Positions 8,931 to 18,468 of a stretch of 64,000 nt of DNA are shown piece by piece (position 1 is the first letter of the stretch; the number at the start of each line of letters is the position of its first letter). The stretch comes from Aliidiomarina quisquiliarum (GTDB taxonomy: Bacteria > Pseudomonadota > Gammaproteobacteria > Enterobacterales > Alteromonadaceae). Position numbers and translations under genes: made by a program. The notes beneath the pieces were generated by a model. It saw nothing but the letters and a program-made list of their open reading frames with translations. It had not been told where the DNA came from and made no database searches. The DNA lies in contig NZ_JAMFTN010000020.1 in the NCBI RefSeq assembly GCF_023922585.1, forward strand, positions 179,595 to 243,594, written 5' to 3'.

Positions 8931-10271
8931 TTACTGCGAATTGCCCTTTTGGTACAAGCGCTGAAAGGCGTACAGCGCAAACATAGACAAAAACATAAGC
9001 AATATAGGTAATAGCGTGGCGGTTAATAAAATAGCCTTGGTGGCACTTTCACTTTGTTGCTGAGTACCGGCAATAAAGCCACCATACTGCAGCGAAACGC
9101 CAACCAAAAATGGCGCAATAGCTAATCCTAACTGTTCTGTTGCTGTCCAAATTCCTGTAAATACCCCTTCTGAGCCGAAACCATGTTGTTCGCCATGTTG
9201 GTGAATGGTGTCGGTTAGTAGCGCATAGGGAATCATTTGTATGGCTGCAAAACCTAGCCCAAAGCCAATGCCTAAGCCAATAAAGTGCCAATAGGCAATG
9301 TTCAAGCCATATATAAGCATGGCTATAGCCACGAACATGTACACCAGCGCACCAATGGCAAAGGCAGTAACGCGTGAAGTAGCTAAGGATATTTTTTGCC
9401 ACAGAGGCATAGCCACCATGGCGGTAACAAAGGTGGCAGTAAGGAAGCTACCGGCTGAAGCAGGCGAAAGGCCATTGGCAAACACTGCTAAATACGTAGC
9501 CGAAGCGAGCAGTATGCCCACGGCAGTAATTTGCAACACATGGGTAATAACTAAGTAGCGGAAGAGGGGGGTCATAACGCGCTTAATTTGTGCAAAGAAG
9601 CTTACTTTACTAACGTCGAATTTAGGCTGTAGCAAACTAAACGACTTAATTGACAATATGCTGCAAAGCATAAAGGCGACACATATTATGCCCAATACAA
9701 TGGCAGTTTGCTGGTAGGCTGCGGCGTCTTGGAAGCCAGCGTCTTGGCTAAAAAAGCTAATTAAAAACGGCGGTAAACCCGAACCTAAAATAATGCCTAA
9801 CATAACCCCAGAAGTGCGATACGACATAATTTTCAAGCGCTCGTCGGGGTCGCTCGAAAGCTCTGAAGGTATGGTTATGTAGGGTACAGCAAACAATGTG
9901 TAGGCGGTGGCCGAAAATAAATAGGCCGCCATTACAAACCAAAATGAAAAGGTGGGAGTAGCGGCTTCGGGGGCGCTAAACATTAACACTAAACCCAAGG
10001 GCATAAGTAAGGTGCCGGCCAGCATAAAAGGCAAACGGCGACCATATTTAGAGTTTGAAGCGTCGCTCCAGCGGCCAATAATAGGGTCGGTAAGCATGTC
10101 CCACAGCTTGGGTATAAGCAAAGCAAAGCCGGCTAGGCCGGCTTCAACACCTTTTAACTGAGTAAGATAAAACAGCAATAACACCGTGGGCGTGGTGGAA
10201 AATAACCCAGTACCCACCGAGCCAAGGGAAAAGCCAATAATACGTATATTCGATAACTGCTGTTTGCTCAC
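8931..10271 (-). CDS. GPH-family (MelB-like) cation symporter
   Basis: The 446-residue membrane protein has about 12 predicted helices. The family loop DPIIGRWSDASNSKYGRRLPFM after helix 2-3 is the sodium/cation symporter signature of the glycoside-pentoside-hexuronide (GPH) family, and DTIHQHGEQHGF lies in the second half where GPH proteins have their D-G-E loop. The substrate cannot be read; members next to acyl-CoA synthetase genes often carry organic acids rather than sugars. The start codon is GTG 10271, with AGGA upstream. It lies 9 nt after the acyl-CoA synthetase stop, so the two are very likely co-transcribed. Confidence 0.8.
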   Translation of the reverse strand: MSKQQLSNIRIIGFSLGSVGTGLFSTTPTVLLLFYLTQLKGVEAGLAGFALLIPKLWDMLTDPIIGRWSDASNSKYGRRLPFMLAGTLLMPLGLVLMFSAPEAATPTFSFWFVMAAYLFSATAYTLFAVPYITIPSELSSDPDERLKIMSYRTSGVMLGIILGSGLPPFLISFFSQDAGFQDAAAYQQTAIVLGIICVAFMLCSILSIKSFSLLQPKFDVSKVSFFAQIKRVMTPLFRYLVITHVLQITAVGILLASATYLAVFANGLSPASAGSFLTATFVTAMVAMPLWQKISLATSRVTAFAIGALVYMFVAIAMLIYGLNIAYWHFIGLGIGFGLGFAAIQMIPYALLTDTIHQHGEQHGFGSEGVFTGIWTATEQLGLAIAPFLVGVSLQYGGFIAGTQQQSESATKAILLTATLLPILLMFLSMFALYAFQRLYQKGNSQ

Positions 10272-10280
10272 AATAAGGTC

Positions 10281-11903
10281 CTATTTAGCCAGGGTTTGCT
10301 TGGCGTGTTCTGCGGCTAGGGTTGCTAGGGCTTTGCGATCAATTTTACCGTTCGGTAACTGCGGAAAGCTGGGCAAGAAGTCGATATGCTTTGGTACTTT
10401 ATAATTCGCTAACGACTCTTTGCAGTATTCTTTGAGCTCGTGGGCGGTACATGCGCGGTCGGCTTTGGTAACAACAAAAGCATGGCCTACTTCATGGTAA
10501 AGCGGATCGGCCACGGCCACCACCACCGCGTCGACAACATGAGGGTGCGCGCTAAGAATGTTTTCAATTTCACGCGGGTACACATTGTAGCCGCCTGATT
10601 TGAATCGCTCTTTGGTGCGGCCCACAAGCATAATGGTACCGTCGGGATTTTCTTGGCCTAAGTCGCCGGTTTTTAAATAACCGTCAGCGGTAAAGGCCTC
10701 GTTGGTTGCTGCTTCGTCGCGCCAATAGTAGGAAAAACAGTAGTCGCTAAGAATTTGTATTTCGCCTTTTTGGCCCGTAGCAACAGCTTGGTTGTGCTCG
10801 TCGGCCAAACGAAATTTAACACTAGCAATGGGTTTACCTACCGTGGTGGCAAGTATATGGTCGCTGGTATTCATAGCCCAGGTTACCGAGCCAACAGTTT
10901 CAGACATGCCATACGCATTCACCACTTTCGGGCAAATAGCTCGTAGTTGGCGCACTAAATTAATTGAAGCGGGCGCGCCACTAAACAAAATACACTGCAA
11001 CGACGACAAGTCTGCGGTGGCAAAGTCTTCGTGTTCAAGGGCTATTTGGAACATGGTGGGAATTTGACCCCACAAGGTAATGCGGTGTTCTTTAATTAAT
11101 TGAAACCCTTCGCTTACATCAAACCGAGACTGCATAACAACACAGCCGCCGTTAGCTATCATGCTGGTGGTTATGTCGCCCACCGAGCCGATATGGTTAA
11201 TAGGCAGGTTATTTAAAATAGAAGGCGACTGCAGCTGCAGCAAGCCGGCTTGCAATATGCTGGCCTTGGTTAGTGCGTACTGGCTAATAACCGCACCCTT
11301 GGGGTTACCGGTAGTGCCCGAAGTATAAATAAGCGCCGTAGGCGTTTCGGGTTCGATAGTGTTTAAACTAGGTAGTTGAACTAGGCTTAAATTTGCCAAC
11401 ATATCGACCGAGCTTAGCTCGAAGTCACTGTTGTCGTAAGGGGCTAACAGCAGTTGAGCACTGCCGTTAACGTTCATTGACGAGCTGGTCCAAATATTAT
11501 TGTGGTTATTGAAGTAGTTATGCACCTGCTCATTGGCCTGGCTAATACTCGACGATTCTAACCAAATACTTTTTGGAGTGGCATTGGTTAGAATGTAGTC
11601 GAGTTCGGCGGCGCTGTATTTTGTGTTCAAACCTAACCAAATAGCACCAATACGCGCGCAGGCAAACAGATGCACAACAAACAAAATACTTGGCTGAGCA
11701 TACAGGGCAACCACGTCGCCTTTGGTTATGCCTTGGCCGAGTAATTCTTTGGCGCATAAGTCTATTTGAGCGGCCAAGTCGGTATAAGTAAGTACTTGGT
11801 CTTCAAATACTATCGCCCGAGCATTGGGTGTTTGTTGTTGCCAGTATAAAACCAACTCACAGAGTTTTTTATGCTGGTTAAGGTTAGGTAATGAAACGTT
11901 CAT
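10281..11903 (-). CDS. Class I adenylate-forming acyl-CoA synthetase
   Basis: The 540-residue enzyme activates a carboxylic acid with ATP to the acyl-adenylate and then to the CoA thioester. The AMP-binding P-loop is ALIYTSGTTGNPKGAVIS, the A5 motif is AYGMSETVG, the A7 motif is GYLKTGDLG, the hinge is RTKERFKSGGYNVYPREIE, and the catalytic lysine lies in LPNGKIDRKAL near the C-terminus. Substrate specificity is not evident. It starts 1 nt after the stop of the MaoC-like gene, so translation is probably coupled, and it is followed by the GPH transporter. Confidence 0.87.
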   Translation of the reverse strand: MNVSLPNLNQHKKLCELVLYWQQQTPNARAIVFEDQVLTYTDLAAQIDLCAKELLGQGITKGDVVALYAQPSILFVVHLFACARIGAIWLGLNTKYSAAELDYILTNATPKSIWLESSSISQANEQVHNYFNNHNNIWTSSSMNVNGSAQLLLAPYDNSDFELSSVDMLANLSLVQLPSLNTIEPETPTALIYTSGTTGNPKGAVISQYALTKASILQAGLLQLQSPSILNNLPINHIGSVGDITTSMIANGGCVVMQSRFDVSEGFQLIKEHRITLWGQIPTMFQIALEHEDFATADLSSLQCILFSGAPASINLVRQLRAICPKVVNAYGMSETVGSVTWAMNTSDHILATTVGKPIASVKFRLADEHNQAVATGQKGEIQILSDYCFSYYWRDEAATNEAFTADGYLKTGDLGQENPDGTIMLVGRTKERFKSGGYNVYPREIENILSAHPHVVDAVVVAVADPLYHEVGHAFVVTKADRACTAHELKEYCKESLANYKVPKHIDFLPSFPQLPNGKIDRKALATLAAEHAKQTLAK

Positions 11904-11904
11904 G

Positions 11905-12396
11905 TTAGGCCTCTAGCTTTAACCGTGCACCAGCACCAGCTTGAATAAACAAGCCTTTCCAAATGGCTACTAAAGCTGGCTTTTCAGAGCCTTCTATTTC
12001 AACCACACAGTCGAAGGTACGTAACCATTCGCCAGGCTGAATTTCTTCTTGGGCAGCCAGCGTTAGCCGGCAGCGAATATTTGTATTCACCGGAACCGGA
12101 GCAAGAAACCTAACCTTATCAAAGCCATAGTTAAGCGCCATGCCTTCAGGCTCGTCTTCAGAAATTTGTGCCCAGCCTAATATGTCGTGGGTGAAATGCG
12201 ACAGCATAGACAAGGTTAAGAAACCATAGGCAATGGTGGTTTTAAAGGGGCTGTTTTCTTTCGCCCACTCAACGTTCATGTGGTAGGGGTCTTCGTCGCG
12301 GGTCACTCTACCAAAGGTGTCAATATCGTCTTGTGAAAAACTAATCCATTTAGACACACCAATTTCTTTGCCTACATCACTTGCAGTGATTTCCAT
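11905..12396 (-). CDS. MaoC-like (R)-specific enoyl-CoA hydratase/dehydratase
   Basis: The 163-residue single hot-dog-fold protein has the hydratase-2 type active-site region DTFGRVTRDEDPYHMNVEWA, in which Asp and His act on the enoyl-CoA, followed by AYGFLTLSMLSHFTHDIL and the strand FLAPVPVNTNIRCRLTL. Enzymes of this family hydrate 2-enoyl-CoA in beta-oxidation or polyketide-type routes. It lies directly upstream of the acyl-CoA synthetase and downstream of a TonB receptor on the same strand. This suggests that the activated acid is processed at its alpha-beta position. Confidence 0.82.
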   Translation of the reverse strand: MEITASDVGKEIGVSKWISFSQDDIDTFGRVTRDEDPYHMNVEWAKENSPFKTTIAYGFLTLSMLSHFTHDILGWAQISEDEPEGMALNYGFDKVRFLAPVPVNTNIRCRLTLAAQEEIQPGEWLRTFDCVVEIEGSEKPALVAIWKGLFIQAGAGARLKLEA

Positions 12397-12424
12397 AACT
12401 ACATCCTTAAAGCTAAATTAATTA

Positions 12425-12456
12425 GAAGAAAGGGCGTGAAGCCCTTCCCTTTCTTC
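12425..12456 (-). terminator. Stem-loop after the TonB receptor gene
   Basis: A perfect 10-bp stem (GAAGAAAGGG at 12425-12434 with CCCTTTCTTC at 12447-12456) encloses a 12-base loop that can itself pair (AGGGC/GCCCT). It lies 35 nt downstream of the receptor stop and 29 nt upstream of the MaoC-like start, so it may be a partial terminator that lowers expression of the downstream catabolic genes. The T-tract is weak. Confidence 0.5.
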
Positions 12457-12490
12457 ATGGTACCGAGTGTTGTTTATTAATAATGTTGTT

Positions 12491-14884
12491 CTAGAACTTA
12501 TAGTTAACCTTCAAGCCAAATAAACGAGGAGCGCCATATATTTCATAGGCACCGCCAAGGTCGTCGGCACGGGCATTAGTTCTGTAACGGGTGTTGGTTA
12601 AGTTTTTCACGAAAAAGCTAAACTGCCAGTCGCTACTGACTTGGTTAATACCTACTTGGAAGTTCACAATGCCATAAGCGCCTTCAGTGAAAATGGTTTG
12701 CTCGGCAATGTTGCCAATATATGTAAAGTTTTGTGAACTACGCCAGTCGTACATTAGCTGGGCAAATCCGCCGTAACCGTTTTGAAATTCAAAGTCGTGG
12801 CGTACCAGCAAGTTGGCACTGAAGTCGGGCTTGTAGCTTAGTTCTTTGCCTTTTAGTGAAAACTCTTCACCTGTTAGCGGAGAAAGCTGGGTAGCCAATG
12901 AGTCGGTTATTTTACCTTCTGAATGACCAAGCATGGCTTGTACTAACCAGTTGTCGCTAAGTAAGTAGGTTAGTTCAGCGTCGAAACCGTATACTTCGGC
13001 GTCACCAATGTTTTGGAAGCGGTCAAGGGTTACACCGCCTACTGCAGGTACTCGGGCGCTGCCTTGTAGGTTGCTGTAGTCGTAGTAGAACACCGCTGCG
13101 TTAAAGCGCAGGCGCTGGTCCATTAGGTCTGACTTAAAGCCTGCTTCGTAACCATTAATGGTTTCCGACTCATACTTTTCAGCACCGTCGTTACTTAATA
13201 CTAAGCCGCCAGGAAAGCCGCCCGACTTAAAGCCGCGAGAAAACGACACATAGGTGAGTAAATCTTTATTGGCTTGGTAGTTCAGGGTTATTTTACCCGA
13301 CACGTCTTCAAAGGTGGCGTCGGGCTGGGTGGCGTCTACCAGTAAAAACTTGTAGTTAGGGTCGGTATTGCCCGGTGGGTTAAGCAGGTGCGTTTGGCCA
13401 GCAAAGGTTTTGTCTTCGCTAGTAAAACGTAGCTCGGTAATTAAGTCGAGTTTGTCGCTTAAGGCATAGTCTACCCGCCCGAACACTGCGTACGCGTCTA
13501 CTTTTTGCTTATATATTTGGTGCACTTCGGTGTGACCAAAGCCCAGCGGAATAATGCCTTGGTTACCGATAATGGTGCTGTCTTCGTCAAGCTCTTCTTT
13601 GGCAATGTTTATGCCCCCAAAAAAGCGCCAGTTTTCGGTGTTATAGGCGGCGCGAAATTCCTGGCTAAAGGCAGAAATGTCGGTTTCATAATAAATGTCT
13701 TGGTATGAGCCGCCTACTGCGTCCCAGTCGTTCGGGCGCACATGCTCAAACGACTCAAGGTGCGTGATAGAAGAAAGCACCACGCCATTTAGCAGTTTGT
13801 AGTCCATTGACAAGGTCAGCCCTTGCCACTGATTATCTAGTTTGTTCATGGTTGAGCTGGCGCTGTCGTATACACTACGTAGGCCCATTTCTTCCGGTGT
13901 TTGGCCAGTAATAGTGGCACATTGGCTGTCGTCGCGATAACCCGCTAGTAAGGGTGCGCACACTTGGTTGGTTAATGCGCCGTCGGCTAGGCCAGGCACC
14001 ATGGTGTCGCTGCCGGCCCAAATACCAATGGGGCGTAATAAGGTAAAGTCCGACTTATCAACACCAGCAAACAGCTTTAAGGTGGCGTTGAATTGGTCAC
14101 TTGGCTCGTAGTAAAACTGCACTCGGGTGGCCCATTCGTCTTCTGCACCATGGCCTTGGCTAGTAAAACCACCTGCACCGTCGCTTTGAACACTGCGCAT
14201 ATAGGTGTTGTCGCTTTGCACGCGGCGCACGGAAGCACGTACTGCCAGGGTGTCGGTTAGTACGTGGTTGTATGCACCTTCAAGTTCAACTTTGCCGTAT
14301 TCACCAAGACCAAGGTCGAAGTAACCTTCGTTGCCATACAGGGTTGGCTTGGCGCTAATAACTTGAATAGCACCCGCGTTAGCGTTCCGGCCATATAAAC
14401 CACCTTGTGGGCCTTTTAGTACTTCTACGCGCTCGAGATCAAAAAACGACGACGCCATCATAGCTACCGAAGGCTTATAAATTTCGTCGTGGTAAAAAGC
14501 TGCTGCCGGGCTGTTGTTTACGCGGAAGTCGGCAAGGCCAACACCACGCACGAATACTACTGGTACCCCACCACCGGTGGCGTCGAGTAATTGTACGTTA
14601 GGAATTAACGAGGTAATGCCGTCAATGTCGTTAATACCGGCTTCTAGTAAATCGTTCGCAGAAAAGCTATTTACTACCATGCCGGTTTCTTGCACGGTAC
14701 TTACGGTTTTTTCTGCGGTAACCACAATACGCTCTAGCTTTCTAGGCGCATCGGCCTCAGTGTTTTCGGTGTTTGTTTCAGCGAAAGCAGCCGCTGGGCT
14801 AAGTAGTGCGTAAAGTATAGAGGCACTGAGCAAGGACAGCTTTAGTGAGCTACTCGCAGGATTAAATTTGGTTGTATTGGCCAT
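12491..14884 (-). CDS. TonB-dependent outer-membrane receptor
   Basis: The 797-residue receptor has an extended signal peptide (to about AAAFAE), a TonB-box-like ERIVVTAEK, a plug domain with PVVFVRGVGLADFR and FDLERVEVLKGPQGGLYGRN, and a long beta-barrel that ends in the outer-membrane signature LFGLKVNYKF with terminal Phe. ATG 14884 has AAGGA 6 nt upstream. Its style matches receptors for organic nutrients rather than siderophores, and the four following same-strand genes encode acyl-CoA synthesis, hydration, transport and regulation. The receptor probably imports the substrate of that pathway. No Fur box was seen upstream. Confidence 0.88.
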   Translation of the reverse strand: MANTTKFNPASSSLKLSLLSASILYALLSPAAAFAETNTENTEADAPRKLERIVVTAEKTVSTVQETGMVVNSFSANDLLEAGINDIDGITSLIPNVQLLDATGGGVPVVFVRGVGLADFRVNNSPAAAFYHDEIYKPSVAMMASSFFDLERVEVLKGPQGGLYGRNANAGAIQVISAKPTLYGNEGYFDLGLGEYGKVELEGAYNHVLTDTLAVRASVRRVQSDNTYMRSVQSDGAGGFTSQGHGAEDEWATRVQFYYEPSDQFNATLKLFAGVDKSDFTLLRPIGIWAGSDTMVPGLADGALTNQVCAPLLAGYRDDSQCATITGQTPEEMGLRSVYDSASSTMNKLDNQWQGLTLSMDYKLLNGVVLSSITHLESFEHVRPNDWDAVGGSYQDIYYETDISAFSQEFRAAYNTENWRFFGGINIAKEELDEDSTIIGNQGIIPLGFGHTEVHQIYKQKVDAYAVFGRVDYALSDKLDLITELRFTSEDKTFAGQTHLLNPPGNTDPNYKFLLVDATQPDATFEDVSGKITLNYQANKDLLTYVSFSRGFKSGGFPGGLVLSNDGAEKYESETINGYEAGFKSDLMDQRLRFNAAVFYYDYSNLQGSARVPAVGGVTLDRFQNIGDAEVYGFDAELTYLLSDNWLVQAMLGHSEGKITDSLATQLSPLTGEEFSLKGKELSYKPDFSANLLVRHDFEFQNGYGGFAQLMYDWRSSQNFTYIGNIAEQTIFTEGAYGIVNFQVGINQVSSDWQFSFFVKNLTNTRYRTNARADDLGGAYEIYGAPRLFGLKVNYKF

Positions 14885-15167
14885 GTGAGTTCCTTTTAAA
14901 AATATTTTACGTCATTCGAAGCGTTAATAAGGGTTCGGCAACGTTGCGCAGTTAGGTTGTTATGCGCCAAGCCAAAAACTGATACTGGCGTTAGTTTTAT
15001 GTATAAAGCGGAAAAACTCAAGCGAAACCTGTTGGTTTTTTCTACAGGTGTTAATTATTTGGTGGTTAAAATAAGGCTGGATCGTTGCTGTGCGTGCTTC
15101 TTAGGCGGGGCTAAAGCGTAAAACAAAAGTGGTCTGATGAGAGGGCTAGGCTTTAGTTAGCCGGTGT
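14885..15167. other. Intergenic region upstream of the first TonB receptor
   Basis: This 283-base stretch lies between the receptor start and the stop of the broken methyltransferase gene, both on the minus strand. It must hold the receptor promoter. No clear -35/-10 pair, Fur box or conserved RNA could be identified by eye. Confidence 0.3.
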
Positions 15168-15730
15168 TTAACGTTTTACGCAAACAAAAATAGCGTTACC
15201 CGCCTTGCCACCCCAGGGTTCAATTCGGCTGTAGTCGTGTTCTAAAATATACACTTCAAACCAAGGTAGTAGTAATTGTTGCAGTTGCTCAAAGCTTACT
15301 GCCACCATGGCGTGTTGATCATGCCAGCGGGCGAAAGCGCGTTGAAGGCGTGCTGAAAACATTGCTGCAGTTGCTGTATATCAGGGTTGTAATGCACTGA
15401 ATATAAAAAGCAGGTAATTAAAGACACCGGTTGTTCTAGGCTAAAAGCATTCATGTTTTGCAAATGAAACTCAGCCTCTGGGCAGCGTGCCTGGGCAATT
15501 GCCAACATTGGTGCGTTTATGTCTAACCCGCTACTTTGGTAACCAGCATCAATAAAGTGGAGAATATGTGGGCCTGTACCGCAGGCCAGATCAAGGTGGG
15601 CTTTGTTACCGTTGCCAAATAAGTTATGCAAACGCATTACGGCTTGGCTTTGTTGCTGATAGTCAATATCGCAACACATTAAGTCGTAATATTGAGACAA
15701 ATTAGTATATAAAATAGTTTGCGTCGACAT
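15168..15730 (-). pseudogene. Class I SAM-dependent methyltransferase, internal deletion and frameshift
   Basis: The first 141 codons (15730 down to about 15308) encode a normal methyltransferase start: YYDLMCCDIDY, motif I HLDLACGTGPHIL and the acidic loop SGLDINAPM. The frame then ends prematurely at TAA in NALSPAGMINTPWWQ. The last part of the family (RWHDQHAMVAVSFEQLQQ and the ending NAIFVCVKR) continues in another frame to 15168. The two parts overlap at the bases GCTGGCATG, and roughly 50 residues of the usual 240 are missing between them. This looks like a deletion between short direct repeats. The product is almost certainly inactive. Confidence 0.75.
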
Positions 15731-15820
15731 GGTTTCTGCTACCCGTAAAATTAAGGTGCCGCATCATATAGTAAAGCGTTCACTTTTCGAAGCCATTGAG
15801 CTTGGCTACAGACCAATAAA

Positions 15821-15856
15821 AAAGCAGCCTGAGGGTAAATTCCCCAAGGCTGCTTT
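15821..15856 (-). terminator. Rho-independent terminator of the second TonB receptor gene
   Basis: A 10-bp stem (AAAGCAGCCT at 15821-15830 with AGGCTGCTTT at 15847-15856) is followed on the minus strand by a run of T residues. It lies 25 nt after the receptor stop. This is the best-formed intrinsic terminator in the left half of the window. Confidence 0.8.
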
Positions 15857-15880
15857 AAGTGCAAAGGAATGAACAACTAT

Positions 15881-18283
15881 TTAGAAGCGGTAACTTAGCT
15901 CTGCATAGTAGTAACCACCGTTAAAACCAAAGGGTGCGTTGGTATTCGGGTACATAAAAATACCGTTAAATTGGTTTGCAGGGTCTTGTTTATCGGGGTA
16001 GGTGTCAAACAAGTTCTGCGCCCCAACGCGTACCGCAATGGCCTCTGTTGCTTGGTAACGCATCGACAAGTCGGCTATCCATTTGCCACTGAAGGTCGTT
16101 TGCACGCCAGCATTATTTTCTAGCATGTATTCACCGAAATAACTAAAGGCTAAATGGGTTTGTAGCTTGCTGTAGTCGTGAGTTAACGACAGCGTACCAC
16201 TATTACGTGGTACTGAGCGTGTCATGCGGGTGCGCTCAACGTTATCGAACAGCTTATGTTCTAAGCCACCTAAAATTGGCGGTAAGTTCACCGCGTCTAC
16301 TTTAGTTTCGTTATAACCGTACGCTGCTTGCGCGCGTAAACGGCCAAACTCGCCCAAGTCGTACTGTTTAGCTAACACAATATCTAACCCGCGAGTTGTG
16401 CTGTCCACAGCGTTAATAAAGAAACGAGCATTATCGGCACCAGCAATGGCTAAGGCGTCAGCAACAGCTGGCGAGTCGCCGGGCACTAGCGAGCTAGAAA
16501 GGATAATTCGGTCGTCGATTTTGATTTGGTAGGCATCAACCGAAAGCGACAAGCCACTGTCATTGGTCCAAACCATACCAACGCTGAAACTTTGCGACTC
16601 TTCAGGCTGTAAGGCACCTACTTCCAGTTCGCGGGCCACATTACTTAAGTTGTTAAAGGTACCCGACTGTTCTGGTACTAGCCCATTGCCTCTGTCTACG
16701 AACAAGGTAGAAATGTTGGTGAAATATAGCTGTTGCACACCAGGTGCACGGAAGCCAGTGTTGGCAGTTGCACGTATGGCTAGCTCGTCGGTGAGCGCAT
16801 AGCGACCCGACAGTTTCCAACTGGTGTTACTACCAAAGTCGGAATAGTCTTCGAAGCGCAAGGCCGCGGCCCACTGGAATTTTTCTGTAAGTTGGTTTTC
16901 TAACTCAACATACACCCCAGTGTTATTGCGCGACTCATTAACAGCAGAGTCGGGGCGGAATCCGGTAAAGCCTTGGCTGCCCGCTGCGCGGTTGTCATAG
17001 CCGCCATTCTCGTAGGAAGCAGGCTCACCAGCTTTTACTTGATAGCCGTTGTCGCGGTAGCTCACTCCAAAGGCCACCGACAAGTCGGAGTAATTGTAGA
17101 ACTTGAACAACCGAGCAAGTTCAAAGCTGACATTCATTTCGTCATGTACCAGGGTTCCCGCGTCGAAACTAGTTTGTGACGAGGGACCCATAGAAGCGTT
17201 TAACGAGTTTTCTAAGCGATAATTAAACTCACTTTCGCCATACACTATTGAAGCATCAGCAAACCAACTACCTACGTCGAAGCGATAACCGGCAGCAATT
17301 GAAGTGTCGTTCGTGTCTGGCGCTAGTAATGGTAAATAACCGTCGGGATAAATTTCAACAATGTTACGCGCGTCAAGTGCGCGACGGAAAAACGCCCCCG
17401 ACTTTGTGGTGCGCTCACTGAAGCCACCAAAAGCGTAAAGTTCGCCGCTGCCAACTTGATAGTTAGCGTTAAAGAACAGGCCTATGTTTTCAAATTCCGC
17501 GTCGCCCACGTGGTGGCTTTTACGATCGAAGGTTGCTTCACGCGGATCAGGCTGCCCATTTACCAAAGGATATTGGGGGCGAGGGTCTAAGCCTGCTCGG
17601 TTGGTACGGCCTTTGTCGTGGTATTCACCAGAAAATACAATGGCGCCACGGTCGTTAAGGTTTACCCCAAAACTACCGTAAAGTTTCACTTGTTCGCCAT
17701 CGCCCTCGTAGGTTTGGCCTACGCTCAGGTTAATGTCGCCGCCTTCTGGGTTGTCTTTTAAAACAATGTTAATTACCCCAGCGATAGCGTCGGAACCATA
17801 TTGAGCCGATGCGCCGTCGCGAAGTACTTCAATGCGTTTAATGGCAGAAATTGGAATGGCGTTTAAGTCGGCGTTAGAACTTCCACGGCCTGTGGTACCG
17901 TTTAAATGCACTAACGAGCTACTATGGCGGCGCTTACCATTCACTAAAACTAGTGTGTGGTCGGGCGACAGGCCACGTAATGAGGCTGGGCGAACTGCAT
18001 CTGAACCGTCGGTAATAGACGACGTAGGGAAGTTAAAGCTTGGCACTGCGTACTGTAAAGCTTTGGCAGTTTCAGTAAAACCCGCTGCTTGCAGGTCTTC
18101 AGCGGAAATAATATCAACCGGGGCAGAACCCTCGGTTGCTGTGCGCACGCTTAAACGAGAGCCAATTACTTGGATGCGTTCTGGCGCCTTGGCTTGCGCT
18201 GTATTTTCATTGTCTTGGGCATAAACAGCAGCAGGAGCTAAAACAACAGCAGCTACCGCGATACTAATCATCGTTTTTTTCAT
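15881..18283 (-). CDS. TonB-dependent outer-membrane receptor
   Basis: The 800-residue receptor begins with the signal peptide MKKTMISIAVAAVVLAPAA (cleavage near VYAQ), followed by a TonB-box-like ERIQVIGSRL. The plug has PASLRGLSPDHTLVLVNGKR and RIEVLRDGASAQYGSDAIAG, and the barrel ends YYAELSYRF. The 'LVNGKRRH...RDGASAQYGSDA' type plug is typical of Alteromonadales and Xanthomonadales receptors for carbohydrates, peptides or other organic matter. ATG 18283 was chosen because AGGGGA lies 7 nt upstream and the signal peptide starts there, although the frame is open for 15 more codons to a GTG. It is monocistronic and ends at a clear terminator. Confidence 0.88.
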   Translation of the reverse strand: MKKTMISIAVAAVVLAPAAVYAQDNENTAQAKAPERIQVIGSRLSVRTATEGSAPVDIISAEDLQAAGFTETAKALQYAVPSFNFPTSSITDGSDAVRPASLRGLSPDHTLVLVNGKRRHSSSLVHLNGTTGRGSSNADLNAIPISAIKRIEVLRDGASAQYGSDAIAGVINIVLKDNPEGGDINLSVGQTYEGDGEQVKLYGSFGVNLNDRGAIVFSGEYHDKGRTNRAGLDPRPQYPLVNGQPDPREATFDRKSHHVGDAEFENIGLFFNANYQVGSGELYAFGGFSERTTKSGAFFRRALDARNIVEIYPDGYLPLLAPDTNDTSIAAGYRFDVGSWFADASIVYGESEFNYRLENSLNASMGPSSQTSFDAGTLVHDEMNVSFELARLFKFYNYSDLSVAFGVSYRDNGYQVKAGEPASYENGGYDNRAAGSQGFTGFRPDSAVNESRNNTGVYVELENQLTEKFQWAAALRFEDYSDFGSNTSWKLSGRYALTDELAIRATANTGFRAPGVQQLYFTNISTLFVDRGNGLVPEQSGTFNNLSNVARELEVGALQPEESQSFSVGMVWTNDSGLSLSVDAYQIKIDDRIILSSSLVPGDSPAVADALAIAGADNARFFINAVDSTTRGLDIVLAKQYDLGEFGRLRAQAAYGYNETKVDAVNLPPILGGLEHKLFDNVERTRMTRSVPRNSGTLSLTHDYSKLQTHLAFSYFGEYMLENNAGVQTTFSGKWIADLSMRYQATEAIAVRVGAQNLFDTYPDKQDPANQFNGIFMYPNTNAPFGFNGGYYYAELSYRF

Positions 18284-18468
18284 AATAATTCCCCTAACTC
18301 GCATATTTAATCTAACGTGCACTTTCACTTAAGTCCTATCAAGCTAAGCCAATCTTGTGGGGTGGTCAAGTAAACTCAAACACCTTCTTATAACAAAAAC
18401 ATATATTATATGTGTTGTTCGTAATGGGTATAAGAAGGTTTTTGTTAGCTAGGCTGCACTTTAGTTAG

